60,000 nt of DNA, from assembly GCF_000003815.2 (NCBI RefSeq), contig NC_049989.1, positions 5,707,245 to 5,767,244 of the forward strand, written 5' to 3'. Within the stretch, counting starts at the first letter, position 1. Every line of letters starts with the position of its first letter. The notes under the pieces are model-generated. The model was not told the origin of the DNA and made no database searches. It saw only the letters and a list, made by a program, of their open reading frames with translations. Shown piece after piece: positions 1-14,000 of the stretch. Both the position numbers and the translations under genes were made by a program. Origin of the DNA: Branchiostoma floridae (taxonomy: Eukaryota; Chordata; Leptocardii; Amphioxiformes; Branchiostomatidae).

Positions 1-560
1 CTGTTTCCTGCATTTTCGGCAAATTTTGCCGACTGACTAAGCTAGGTTGATTTTGACATTTTCATCAAATTACACAATGATTACAGCTTTGGCCTCCACC
101 CCCGACATATTTTACCATTTCGAGCTCAGAAAGCACGAGACGTTGCAATATATGTCCGAGAAAATTAAAATCTGGACCGTCTGAAACGCCATTTACTGCA
201 TTTTGAAGGACATATTTTGCTGTAAGACGAAGCTAAATTAAATGACATTTTATTAGCGAGAAAAGTTTTTTGTGCCTACCCACGCCCCTAAATATTTTCA
301 CCATGTCATCGTGAGCGCCAAAGGCGCCAGCCGTCGCAAGGAAGGTCCGGAGAAACCTCATTTTCTGCATTCTAGGAGTACTTTTTGCCCGAAACTAAGC
401 TAAGTTTACACTGAAATCTGTATGAGTGACAAAGTTTTTGAGGGCGACGCTTCCGCAACATATTTCAACCTGTCCAGAGCCGAAGGCCGGAAGGCTCGGA
501 GAAAATTTTGAAATCTAGACCCTTTGAAACGCCATTTCCTGCATTTTCCGGGGTTCTATC
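1..560. repeat. Degenerate 170-190-bp tandem repeat
   Basis: About 3.3 diverged units. The word TGCATTTT (or TGCATTC) recurs at 9, 198, 366 and 540. It is followed by variants of 'gactaagctaag' and preceded by 'gaaacgccatttcctgc'. The spacing is 189, 168 and 174 bp. No coding potential was recognised. The repeat continues off the left edge of the window, so its full extent is unknown. Confidence 0.6.
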
Positions 561-579
561 TGGCATTTGACTTCGTGTG

Positions 580-768
580 TATAACGGGTTACGAAGAATT
601 TCTTGGTAACGCTTAACGGTGAATTCGGGATAACAAATAACGGTTAACGTTGAATCAAGACGACCAATAACGCTTCACGAAGAATATACCGATAACGATT
701 AACGTTGAATTAGAGCGGGTTGGTAACGATTAACGGTGAATTAAAATGGCTCGTAACGCTTAACGGAA
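580..768. repeat. Short AT-rich minisatellite with TAACG words
   Basis: Diverged repeats of 'ggtaacgattaacggtgaat' occur about every 35-50 bp. TAACG or TTAACG appears more than ten times in under 200 bp. It lies upstream of SFSWAP and no function is evident. Confidence 0.65.
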
Positions 769-1744
769 AAAGGCATGCAGACCCTCTTAGTAGGTTGGAT
801 CTTGGTTGGGCATACATAAGATATGCATGCGGGCTTGGAGATGATCATTGATAGGCATAAATCACTTGGCATATTCCAAAAACCCTAACATTTAATAATA
901 CTCTTTTGTTTCACGAAAATCGAGACAATAAATACGTGAGCAAAGCACACAAGGCTCGCAAACAGTTGATACTGACATCAGTAGGTCTATCTTTTATTGG
1001 CACAGAGCGGAAAATGAGTTCAGGTGACCGCAGTTTTATTGCCACATGAGTGACTACGGGGGTTCTGGAAATTATCATAACTCGACTGAGAGTTAAATTG
1101 AACTATGATAAAATTAGGAACAATGAGAAATTTCGCTCCTTGTGAACACAGACATGTGTCGCAGGATGATTAATTTGATTATGAAAGCAAAAAACGAAGT
1201 TCCCCGAAGTTTCTGAGTTGAAGTGTGTATTTGCAATACAACCGCAAACCATTGACTGACAGATAAGCATCGTTTTCATCGACAATCACGACACATTGGC
1301 AACAGTCAGGAGACCATCTTTTGACCTCTATTCCTCCTCACGCTCTATTATTCACTAAAAGGGTTAACTATACTAATTAACCAGGTATAAATCAAGCTGT
1401 ACCAGTTTAACGATTCGTCATGCTTGGCGTGCTTTTGCATGAAAATAGCCTGAAGAAAAGTTTCAAACCCTCTTGGAGCCTTACTCAGTTTTTCCGCTCT
1501 CAGCAGCTGATTGATGGAAAATTCCACTATAGGGGCGTCAACGATTACGTTACGGGTATGGTCAGCCTTCACTTCCATGTTATTCCCACGCCAATTAAAA
1601 TCTTACACATTTCATTCCACGTAGATATTATCAAGCAAGAATGTAGCTATAGTCTCATGTGTTTTGATTGTGTTGGGTTAGCGAAAGTTATAAACTGTTA
1701 GGAAAGTTCACCCCCGGACAATAATGGTACAGTCCAGAATCAAA
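769..1744. other. Intergenic DNA upstream of SFSWAP, no gene seen
   Basis: This stretch contains only short chance open frames (up to 93 codons) with no recognisable domain. The SFSWAP promoter presumably lies in its 3' part, but no TATA box or CpG island is evident. The base composition is AT-rich and similar to that of the introns. Confidence 0.5.
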
Positions 1745-1795
1745 ATGCCGCCATGTTGATGGCATCACCCCTGTGGAAGCGGGAGCGGATAAACA
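1745..1795 (+). promoter_or_regulatory. SFSWAP leader: YY1-like site and upstream ATGs
   Basis: GCCGCCATGTTG at 1747-1758 matches the reverse complement of the YY1 consensus AANATGGCGGC, a motif often found close to start sites of TATA-less housekeeping genes. Two ATGs precede the coding start. The one at 1745 opens a 4-codon uORF. The one at 1753 is out of frame and overlaps the main frame. If transcription starts upstream of 1745, these would reduce initiation at 1796. The transcription start itself is not visible. Confidence 0.35.
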
Positions 1796-2007
1796 ATGGC
1801 CCTGAAGAAACCAGTGCCGGTCCAGACCTCTTCTTCCTACCGCCAGTCCCGCAAGATCGCCAGACAAGAAGATGAGGAGAAGCAGGAGGAGCTGCTGGTG
1901 TTCGGCTACGCCGCCAAGCTGTTCCGGGACGACGAGAAGGCCCGGTACCTGGACCGGGGGAAGCACCTCATCCCGTGGATGGGCGACACTGGTGTGATGA
2001 TCGACAG
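1796..2007 (+). CDS. SFSWAP: SFSWAP exon 1 (codons 1-70 plus 2 nt)
   Basis: Encodes the basic start and the conserved block [17 protein letters not shown] (residues 33-49) followed by HLIPWMGD, the hallmark of the SWAP N-terminal domain. The donor is ag|gtctgt at 2008. The split Arg71 codon (AG+G) is completed by exon 2. The local GC content is well above that of the neighbouring intron. Confidence 0.93.
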
Positions 2008-5000
2008 GTCTGTTGAAATCTCCCGCCGGCAGACCTTTTACTTGAGAATCTTCAGCGACCGTTGATCGAGAAAACAGAGTAGCCTTTAAAAGGTTATTTG
2101 CATAATTCCAGTGTAGTCATATTGTGTACGTGTAAAAGAAAAAGCCGAAGAGAAACAGACGGTCACTACTGTAACGCCATCACGCCAGCTGAAACTAACC
2201 GCTGCTTTAGTGTAAATGCTCGAGGTAAATGTGGGCTAAACCAATCCACACTTCCCTCGCCACGTTGATGTGCTGTGCCATTAACTCTCACCAGCTTTTC
2301 TCTACAGACTTGTGCAGGCAGAAGGGAGTGGCAGAGTGCATCTTTTCTGTTTCTTTTCTTTTTTTCCCTCCCCTTTGAATCCGTCTAAAATGTTACCAGG
2401 ATTTGTTTAGGTCTCACACCAGGCAGGATGTGAGAAGGACAAGTAGGGGGAAGCTGCAAACCCAAGGACAAAGCAGCAGTGCGTCAAGTCATGGGAGAAA
2501 TACAGGTGACAGATCATACGTGGGATGGTAACTATAACACATGAAATGTCGTATATATACTATACGATTCCTTCTGTTCAGTTCCTCCCAGGACTTGTGA
2601 AGCTGTGTGGCAGTTATTTCATTTTTATTGGGTAATGGCATTGGTCCAACCAATCAACATTTTTGTGGGAGAGCAGTACAGTTAACATTTTTTGAGCACT
2701 TTTGTCGAGTATGAGAAATGCATGAGAAGTTATGACCCATTCCAATGCGACAGACTGCCACGTAGCTTCTGTTTTGATTGTGGGGTAAGTACCATTGTTG
2801 TATTATACAAGTATTACAGTTTACATGAGATGCTCCAGCTACTGTCAATGATGTTTGCTGAGGTCAATGACCTCCAGTTGATCAGGGGGTACATGTGCCA
2901 TGTACTTGTCCACTTGAAATGGGAGATGCCATGGGTCAAAAGGATAGAGGTGACATTGGTGTCACCCGATGGTCAGTAGGCTTATATGTTTGTATGGCTT
3001 ATCCCAGCACCCTGCTAAGGCTTAGTCAGCATTGTACGGTATGCCAGAGAATGGCCAGTATTTTTCTGTTGTTTGGTTTACGCTAGCAGTGTCAACCCAA
3101 AGTAATCAGTCTTGATTTATATTTCTGTAGGAAAATAACAAAATTTTGTAGCCAATGTGCATTGAAGACTTACTACAAGTACAACTAGTGAGCATATGAG
3201 GACAGGCCGCGTCTGTTTGTTTGATACCAACTTGTGATATTTGTAAAATCCAGTCTTACACTCGTTGGTCAGTTTGGCATTTATCAGTTTGGCATGTAGA
3301 CCTATAGACCTACATATTGACCCAAGTCATCCAAAGGCTCCAATTTTTTTAGCTCCTTTTCTCTACCCACTAGGCTATTGTTCATATAGAAGTGCGTGTG
3401 CTTTCATTGTTCCGTATCTCGAAAATATTGTGTGGAGAATTGTGATCAGTGTTGAAATTCAGCAGTGATGTTTTCACTTCGCAGGGCGCAAAGCGTCCAC
3501 ATGCCACAAAAGCCTAGGGCTGATATGCCAGTAAACTCTTTGTCACCCTGAACCACAGGCCAACAAGGCTTTGTTGTTCCTCTAGATCTGTACAATAAAA
3601 ATGCTGCCATGAATTACTGCTATCCCTAGACTTTGGGTTTAGATTGTAAATCAAATGCAGTTTAGCCATTGTGATTTCCTAACTTGTTGAAGTGTAACGG
3701 GAGGGGGCCATACTTCGACACCCGTTCTAAGTGGATGCGCATGGCTTTTGTCAATGTACATTTTACAGTGAACTCATCAAAAACAAGTTAAGATCTTGTA
3801 TGCATCCATATAACTGTTATTGAAGCTGTACAGATATATATTTCATTTAACAGTAGCGTTCCGCACTGTACTTTGACAGCGCACGAAACTTACCGCAGGT
3901 TTTCGGCTTGCGTCCTAGCAGAACGTTCAAACACAAAAAAGGGGTCCAAACTCCGACATAGTAAAAACCAGACCATCTCCGTGCATTTTTAAACAACTTA
4001 TGCAAATAGAATAGCACTAAAAGTTTTCATTATAATTTTTTTGTACCAAATATGGGTCATATTTTGTATTACGCGACTTATTCAAATACGGTGTATTAAA
4101 ACGTTTACCTCTCACGGTGAGACCAACTTGCCGCAAAACGGCAGCGCATTGTTACGTTGGACTGTGATGGCATTTTCGCTTTTCGGCTTCCTTAATTGCC
4201 TTTTCATCCTGTCTTTTGGCAGCAGCAATTGCTACAGGATTTTTTAGTCGGTAGGGATCGATTTTTCTTGAATGTTTGTCGCTCGACGGACGGGTTGACT
4301 GAGTTCAACGTGTTGGGCATCGCTCGCCCGCCTTGGTGCGTGATAGTAAAATGGCGGGGCCCCGACTGCGTGAACATTGTGGCATCATTTTAGCTCCGTT
4401 TATCCAACCCAGCTAAAGGCAGAACAGAACACAGGTATTATTTTTCGGAAGGCTAATAAACATCATTTCTATGTGTGGTGGTATTTTTTCACATGTCGTA
4501 TTTTGCGAAGAATAATTCAAGAGTTTCCCGGGCCATGGTCTCGATACGTTCGCTCGTCAACTTGCACGGAAGGCGTCAAACTTGTGCAAGTTTTTCAATC
4601 GTTATCTGTGGGACTTGCTAACTTCGACACATACCCCGTCTTTGTAGTTATTTACAACAAGTTTTAGTCTTCAGCTAGTGTACTTCTCATGTGCAGGCAT
4701 CTATGCATTTCTCCGCAACAATGATTTTTAAAACCTGTCGAACTTTGGACCCCTGTCGAAGTATGGCCCCCTCCCGTTATTGTTCTTTTGGCAACTTTGA
4801 GGGTGGTCACCATTTGTAATACTAATAAATGGATTTCAAGTTATGTTTGTTCACTTCCCTCTTTTAAAGAACAAGAAGTCCAGTTTTAGATCTTAAATAT
4901 CAGTCATTGGTTAGGGTTCTAGCCAGGATTTTATTTTAGCGTAGTGGGAATGGCATGGTAGCGAAGTGACTAATCAGGAGATTGGTGTGGAAGGGGGGGG

Positions 5001-8000
5001 GGGGGTTCTTGGTCCTTCCACGGTGAGATTTGAAGATGTAGAGTTAAAAGTTAGGATTCTGGGGTCAGTTTTGAGTGGCATATCATCATTCTTCATTGTT
5101 CAGACATTGATTAGTCATTGTTGAACAAGCAAACGACAGCAAAGCACCACTACACTAGTTAAGAATTAGCGTAGTGGCCCTTATTTTAGCGTAGGGGTCA
5201 CAAATTTTAGCGTAGTGGCCCACTACACTAAAATGCACTAGCTAGAACCCTGTAATAGTGGTCATAAAATGTATTACACATGTATAAGATGCCCATTGCA
5301 CCAGTAAGTTCCTAAATGTTTATTTAATGAGTAGTTTTGTAACCTAGTTGATAAGAAAACTGTGTCAGTTGACATTGTTAAACATGTAGGATAGCAATCC
5401 AAACAAAGTCTTACACATGTTAACAGCTGTAACAGTGCCACATATTTAAGGAATTAATGATTGTGCTATAGGCAGGTAGACAGGTAGGATTGTGCTAGAT
5501 TTTTAGAAGCTTGTCTGTGCAGGACCGAAACTTTGTGTCTCATAATTTTTGTTCATTTTCCCACTATTAGGTGGCATTGCTTGATTCCTTTCCTTTTGTA
5601 GCCCTGATATTGTGTGTATTGGACACTTAATTGTCAGACCTTCGAATGGGAGCATGCACACATTGTGCAACCACAAAACCACAGAACCTTTGAACTATCA
5701 CATTTAATGCATTCCATGCACCGCCTCCCCGGCAGTTAGCATATCACCCAGCCCTTGTAGGCCTCCATTTCAATCCTTAACTTGGCACACTCTGGTATCT
5801 TACAATCAGTATCTGGAGCATCATTCAGTTTTCACCTTCAGCGCAGGTGTCTTACATCATTTTTAGCAGGAAATGTTAAGGTCTTTTTTGGAGACAAGAA
5901 TCTAGAAGTGAAACTCATTAAAGATGTTCATGTATAATGTCTCAACTGACGATGTTATGATCTTCTGTTGTGCGGTGTTGACTGGTTGACTGAACTGTGG
6001 TGTATTTTCTGACATGAGACTTTGTTTCGGCACTCCTGTAGGTATGATGGACGGGGACACTTACATGACCTTTCACAATATGAAGGGGAATGGTTCTCCA
6101 AGCACAAACTGTCGGAGGAAGAAGCCAGAATCGAAGCCCTGTGCGACGAGGAACGATACCTTGCACTACACAAAGACCTTCTAGAGGAAGAGGCTCGTCA
6201 AGGTTAGTTTACAAATGTATAGTGATGTCACTATATCCCAACGGATTAGAGAATACCACAGATGGCATTCAGTACAAGGTTTCCCTTTCACAAGATGTTT
6301 TTGCTTTGGTAAGAAGACCATGAAGCATACCAAATCACCATATGGTTGACTTGAACCCATCATTAAAACCTCTCCCTGCATTCCAGTGCGAGATTCTTTG
6401 ATAAGATATTGAGCCATCATAATTCTATTGACTTTAAGTATTTTACTATGTCATACTGTTTAATATCACACTAACTAGTTTTGAAGAACATTATGACTTT
6501 CTCTTGTGTTAAAGAAGCCTACCTGTCATCTTAAGTCTGATATTTGTCACCGAAACCCCATATTTAACGAAGAAATAATTGGAGGAACTGAAGAGGAAAA
6601 TTACACAACAAGTTGAACCAGCTGCCAGTTATTACAGCCAGGGGCTAATTACATAAGTTAACCTCACCACGTACAAAAACTGAAAGATTTTCATCGTTTT
6701 ATATGCAGTACCAAAACTACTTTTATTATAGTTTTAAAAGTAAGACATAACAATTCTAAGTTGCTAGCTTTCAACCATTAGTCTAACAAACTGTGGAGTG
6801 TGGTGTTGACTGTTGAGTCCACTGTATCATTCCTTTCACTACTGTCTAGTAGGAGATAAAAGTGAGCGTCCTTGTCACGGAAGACAGGTTACATGTGTTC
6901 AGTTTACTGATGTGAATCAGTCTTCCCTGATCATGCATACCATATTTGTGGCCATCCTATGAAAGCAAGGGAATAAACTATAATGATGATAAAAACAAAC
7001 AACAAATGCTAATACCATACCAGAGGTGGTTACACTTATAGGATTCTAGCCTCCTTGCACTTACCAACCATATCCTGTCTAAAACTAATTTTAACCAATC
7101 AATGAAGCTGATACAAGGTTGGTTACAGTTGTTCAAGCAGTAACCGTCAAATAGAACTCAAAACGATTTGACGTCAAATCTCCCATGAGCCTCTGTGATC
7201 TCACATAACGAGCAGCTTCTCTGATGGCAACTTTGAGAATACCATATTTGGGTATTTTTGTCTTGCTTTAGTACCAAAACTGTGAGGTTTGCCCAACAGC
7301 CCTTCTTCGTTGTGAACATTGGACCAGACAGCAAGGGATTCTTTTGTGCATGTCAGAGTTTCAGTTTTCCATCCAGGCTGAAGCCCTGACTTCTGACTAA
7401 GGACATACTTCCTGTTGTGTTCTGTTGTCACTGAGGACAAATAAACTTTTTGTTTTTTTCAGTGAAAATAGATTTACTTCAGAAAGTTGAAACATTTACA
7501 AATGATATAAGACAGGAATAACATGGTGCCTTCTAATGCTTTTAGCCTTGTATTCAGACCGATGAACCAAAATGATGAAGTCAATCTAATTCTAAATGTA
7601 TGCGATCTTGAAGACTAAACACAGGTCACAGGAAAATGTAAGGACAAATCGGTTAGTACTATTAACTGCAGAGAGGCGTTATCTTCATCATCACCCTTTC
7701 AATAGATGCATTGGAACATCTTGCTTTCGGCAAGCAAGCTGTCATTCCACCTTTGATAAAGCATGTTTTTTTCATCGCAAAATTATCACAGTATTTGCCA
7801 AAGGGCAAGCTTTGGGGGAAACTTATGTCATACAACAAAACAGCGATAGAGTGACCTGCTTGTTGTGGTATAAAGCAATCTGTCAGTGCCATGTTAATGA
7901 TATGGTTTAGCGTAGGGCAGAATTCTTCTTCAAAGGTGTCCAATGCAGCTGTTCTTTCTATATTGTGTTTAGTGCAACTGGGATCAAGGACTCAACCAGT

Positions 8001-11000
8001 AGTCAATGACTCTGCCCTAATGTTGGGTGTTGGAGAAACATTGTAGAATTTTAATTTGGTCTCTTTTGACGCGTTATGGACAGAACATCCTTACTGATTA
8101 GTGGATGAAATGGACTTTGTGAAATTGTGATAAAAAGTAGCTGGACTCATTTTAAGCTGGGTCAGCCACTTAATATCTAAAGTCTATTTAACTGAATATC
8201 AACTGAATATCAACAACAATGCCCCAGATATACATATACTGTATGTCCATGCTCAATATAGATCAATCCAATAAAGTAATAAAAAAATAAGAAATTAAAG
8301 TTATGTGATTAGATTATGACTTACGTGTATTGTATAAAATTATCATGTTGTATGTAATGTAATGTCCAATGCAATGCCAGCTACTGAAGGCCATCAGGAC
8401 GAATCAGGAAAGTTTTAATGCAGTAATCAACTAAAGCATGTTGCTAAAGTTATTTAAGTGATCTTGTTTTCTGCTTCTGTAAGATTTCATTTAGACCTAC
8501 TAATGTTAGACTGGAAAAATATTTTTGGATAGTTTATATTTGGCAGAGAATATGATAACATTTCAGTTTACTAGCATATGTTATTGGTCCGTTTCAACTG
8601 GTCTGTTATGATTTTTTATTGTCGAACCAAAGTATTCAAATTACCTTGCAACATTGATATGTCCATCCTCCTAAAATGTCACTGTCAATGATTTTCTGGC
8701 CAACTAAATGTCCAAAACAAATGTCTTTGTAACAGTGTAAGTATTTACGACAGGACGTCTAACTCAGTGTGAGCTAGGGTCAACTATTTTGATAGTTACA
8801 ACTGTAGAGTGGAATATTCCATCAGCTGATAGTCTGGTTGCCAGACTGTTTCCAGGGCCTATATACAGGCCCACTCCTTGGCTCTAGTGCCAACATGGCC
8901 CAAGAAAATTCTACAACAGTTAATGAGATGGAGGTCTTTCATCCAGGCTAACCAGCTTATGAATTGTTACCATATACATTGTTCCAGACCATATCTGCTG
9001 CTGTCAGAAGATTGATGGGTTTGTCATCACTTCTTTCTTTTACATGTATTACATTTAATGCTAGTTTACCTTTATCCGTGGGGTAACCTATATCCGTTGT
9101 TTTTCAAAAATAGAAATACCCTCTTTAGTCACATCAAGCTGACGGGTGGTAATTTTAAATTGCAATATACTGAAAATTTTGCATTCTAAACCAATGTACA
9201 TGTCTGTTGACGTGATATCCCCAAATACCCTGTTTGTAAAAGCAACGGATTTAGGTTACGCAATGGATAAAGGTGAACTACATGTAGCGTTACAGTTGAT
9301 ATTGTAAATGTATTATGGAATGTAATTTGATTTGTATTTTCACAATTATGGCATGTTTTTTAATTGTTCACTTCTGCAAATTCTGAAGATTCGTTATAGA
9401 ATAGTAGCTCAGTCAGTAACCAAGAATATAACTGAGACGTACATGTAGTACATTTTCTGAAAGGATAATAACTGGCCATGAAACTAAATATGGCAAAACG
9501 TTGTCTCCTTGACATGTCATCAACCCCCATTTAAAGTGTCTGGTACGGAAAGTTCCACTGGTATAGCAAAGTTCTACACAGTGATCAATGCATGGAAAGT
9601 TCCACTGGTATAGCAAAGTTCTGCAAAGTGCTGCCTGAGGCATGGAAAGTTCCACTGGTACAACTAAGTTCTGCAAAGTGCCTGAATGGAAAGTTCCACT
9701 GGTATATCAAAGTCCTGCAAAGTGCATGAATGGAAAGTTCCACTGGCTATAGCAAAGTTCTGCAAAGTGCATGAATGGAAAGTTCCATTGGCACAGCTTG
9801 CTGTCATACATGTACCAGTTGGTCTGGTGGCCTTGGCCCTGGACATCTTGTGGTTTGGTGTTGCAGATAATATCCAATGCAATTGGGACACATCCCTTTG
9901 GTTTGTGTTCAAATATGAAGTCTATTTATATCACTTGGTACTACCTCAAATAGCTGGAAATGACACACAAGAAGTCAAAACTGAACCTGAATCTGCAATG
10001 GTCTTCGTAGCACAAAGCAATAGTGTTCCAACTTGTTTTTGATGTACATACAGGCTGAAGGTATTCAAGCAACTTGAATATTGCAACATACTGCTGTTGA
10101 GAAGAAGTATTCCTATATACATGAAGCTTTTCTAATGTACTACTAGCTTTTCCTACCTTTGATTCTGCAGTTTTGTGAAATAACTAGAAATTCTTGAAGG
10201 AAGGAAAACATAGGAGGCTGCTGTGTCTCATTTTTAAGTCCAAGAAATATATGATAACAAGATAATCCCTATTGTTAACTTTCATGCATGGTATTGTTTT
10301 CAGAAAAGTTGTACTTTTTACCCCTTCTGTCTCAGTCTAAATGCTATTGACATGAATAGAACTGTCGTATGGACTTCAGAAGGTGTCAGGTAAAAATTTG
10401 CACTTGAGCTTTTGTGACCATACCCTATTGTGTAACGTTCGAAGGCCACATTCCTGTATTTGTTGTAGCACATATTTCTGTTATTGACCTGCTCATTTGG
10501 CTGTCACCCAAGAGTGGAGTACAAACATGCACCAAGTCTATCATTAGTCAAACTTTGGTGACATGATGTGTAGAGTAGAACCTGCAGCAATGATAATTTG
10601 GCAACTTGTGTCAGTTGTAAACTTTAAGCGGTTAATATCTGGCTTCAAATACTTATCAATGGTATAATAACTGCCCTGTCAGGAACAGACAAGCTGTAAT
10701 TGTATTAACGCATATTTTGTACATGTACTATGTTTTAGTGATGTGCCAATTTTTACTATGGCATGCTCTCCCTAAACATTATGCTATTGTGTAAATACAT
10801 GCTGTTTGTTTCTGTTGTAGACGTTGATATTTATATTTCAGCCATACCATAGGTATGGTGAAATATATTGTATTCGTAATGTTTCTTTCTTCTTTCTTTC
10901 TTTCTTTCTCCTGCCAAATCTTCAAATCGAATCAACTCCGCCGTTTTTTAACCGATAGACTTGAAATTTGGCACAAAGGTAGAGTAAGTCAATACCCTCA

Positions 11001-14000
11001 GGTGTTTTTTTCATTTTTTTCATATCTGCCTTTGAAATGATTTTATTGAGGTTTTTGTCAATTTTTATGTATATTTTGGGCTCCTGTACCCTGGTATTAC
11101 AGCCGAATGACATGAAATTTGGTACAGAGGTGCCCTGATCATATGCCCACCCAGATTTGATAACAGTTTTGGTATACGGTACAACAAAATGCTTAATTTT
11201 GCGATTTTTTGCCATTTTTTGACAAAAAAAGCACATTTTTGCCTCCTGTACCCTCGTTTTACAACCGAATGACCTGAAATTTGGTATAAAAGTGCCCTTC
11301 AATTTTGTGCGCATGAATTCAATAACAGTTTTTCCATACAGTACAACATAATGCTTAATATTGCAATTTTATGGCCATTTTTAGACAAAAATTTGACATT
11401 TTTGGCTCCTGTTCCCTCGTTTTACAACCAAATGACCCGAAATTTGGTAAAGGGGTGCTCTAGATATTTATCCAAATGACCCATGTATAATTTTTGGCAT
11501 GGAACACTTTAAAATGATATATTTGGGAATTTTTTGGGTCATTTTCCAATGGCCAAAGGGGTCAACGACCTCAAGGCCTATTGTTGCATGAGGGAGATGG
11601 CTGAAATATGCTGTATTTGCTCTCAAGCAAATGTCGGCCTTTCTAGTAGCTAAATGGGTTTGTCTCAGTCATACCCACCATGTTGTCACATTCTGCGTCT
11701 TGGCACTGCAATCCTTCCAGCCTATTTGTAAACAAAAAATGCTTCAAGGTCACTGGAAGGTCATGCTTTGAATGAAAGCATCAATGCCATGACGCTTCCC
11801 TTGAAAACAGTAACTGAGGCTTTCAATGGTCAACTGAGTCAGAGGCCCCCCAAGCCATTCTACTTTGCTTTAATTAATGTCCTTGAAAAAAATCTGAGCC
11901 CTTGCAAGCCTCTTTGAATACCACAATGGACCAAGGTACTGAGAAAAGGGTTGGGTGGTTATGTGGTTCAGTAACCAGAGAATGTATAATTTTGTATTCT
12001 ACCTCACTGGAGGTGTTCCCCATCGCTTTTCTTTATTTAGCATAATTCAGTCAGTTCCATGAATTTTCATATTGTTCATTGCTAGAAAAGATAAAGATTA
12101 CAAAAAATTACTAATAATGACTACTACCATGTCTAGCAGATGTGGGGGATGGAATTAGAACAATAATTGTAGAATGTAGCTTCAAAAAAGGTTGCAGATA
12201 CATGTAGTTGTGACAATTATAATGTGTGCCTGCCTGACCTGCCTGACTCTGTCCTTGGACAGGAACTTGCTTCTAACATTTGTGCATCATTTCTTTTCTG
12301 ATGTTGTAGCAGTCCTGGGGTAACATGAAATTGCATTTTCCTAGTCAAACCCCAAATGATTTCCCTGGCATAAAAGTGTACCAAAACTCCACAATTATAA
12401 AATCAGTGAGGCAATTACAATAAATACCAGGTCCACAAAACTCTATGTAATGATGCATGTTGAAGCTTACCTCATTAATTGTGTGAATGGGACTCTTACT
12501 AGTGAACTAAAATGTATTTCCCCCGTGTAATGGAGTGAGATGTGTCCGGATACATAAGCTTCCCAAAGTGCAGTTGGCAATGACATTGACGCTTTCAGGG
12601 TTTGGTGTTTGGGATGTTGCCAAAGTGCATCACTTTTGCCATGCAGGAAAGTGTTATAAAAACCGAATTGCTATTCCCTAGAGTCCGTCACTAAAAGGTT
12701 CTATAAATGCCTTTATCATTTGAGTATGAAATTCCATCTACTTGATAGCTTGATGCTGTCAAAGCCTCTCTGTAACTTTTTGATGCTGTGTTGTAGCCAA
12801 CTTGGAAGTATGCAAAATGGGTTTTAAAACACCGAGTCTTCTTGTTTTGATACTGGGTAACACTCCTTAGTGTTGGGGCAATCCACCCAGGGCGCACACT
12901 GGACCAGATGGATTTGTCAAACTAGTACTAACTTTACATGCAATTGTTGGCACAGAATACATCTTTGTTGGCACAGAGTACACCTAATAATATATGTTTC
13001 AGTTTGGTTCTCATTATAGGACAACTTCACATCACTTCAAGTATTGCACGTGCGCTACTCTCCAAGCAGAGGTTGGTGAGGAAAATTGTGACCTTTTTCC
13101 TAAAATGCCATATGGGGAGGCTGATTGAAAAAAAAATGGCATATGAAGAAAAAGACATGATTTTCGTCACCAACCTCTGCTTGGAGAGTACATGCGTGCC
13201 AACCAACTCTGGTACTGTATAGGGTATAGGTCACAAGAGTTTATGTAGTACTACACAGGTAACTGATAAATTTCTTTACAAAAGGTTCTGTAGCCTACGG
13301 TTGAATGAGTTGGGAGATGGGCAGCTGGCTATAGTGCAGTGTTTTAAACCATTATTTTTGTTATATGGAAGAATAATAAGGGAGCATGGGTCTACTGGTT
13401 TCTAGGATATGGTTCTGGTAAGAGGGCATTTCTGCAGAGGTTTCAGGTTACATAGCAGGGGGCATGTGGGGGGCGGGGCAGGCACTGAGCCAATCAGATT
13501 GTCCGTACTAATCCACCTTGACAGGGCACACCCTCTGGTATTGCATCAGAATGCTGGCCTGCAGAATGTTGACCTTTTAAGTTTTATAGATTTTACTACT
13601 GGGAGAAAGTAGGGGTTACTGGCGGCCACTGTACATTCAACTAACAAAACAAATGTAAACAAAATGCATCAAGCTTTAATTGTAGACAGACATTGTGGTA
13701 TCTAAGAACATTAAAAAAGGCTTTGTTTGGCACTTTTTTGTTGAAGATCTAGCCGTGATTTAGGAGGTTCTAAAGTCTAGTTTATTTACCTTTCAATTAA
13801 GAAACTGTTTTGAATGACAGTAATTTATACAGTTGCAGTGCCAGCTTGGAAATAAATGTACTGGGTGTACATTTGTAAATATGCAATTTTAGATTGATTG
13901 GATGTTTAGCGATTCATGGTCTTGTAATCTCATACTATGGTTAATCTATGTTTTCCATCATATAGAATGGCCCAAAGTGATGTTGATAATTGAATAATCA

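Larger units (their letters stand above)
2008..6041 (+). other. SFSWAP intron 1
   Basis: 4.0-kb phase-2 intron. It holds a 1.08-kb TA-flanked inverted-repeat element (3697-4777) and a 339-bp palindromic repeat (4913-5251). Open frames are all short and match nothing recognised. The acceptor is tcctgtag|g. Confidence 0.85.

Noticed and set aside
9413-10042. Frames of 82-118 codons on both strands near 9.4-10.0 kb
   Set aside because: They overlap a six-unit minisatellite and have no conserved motif.
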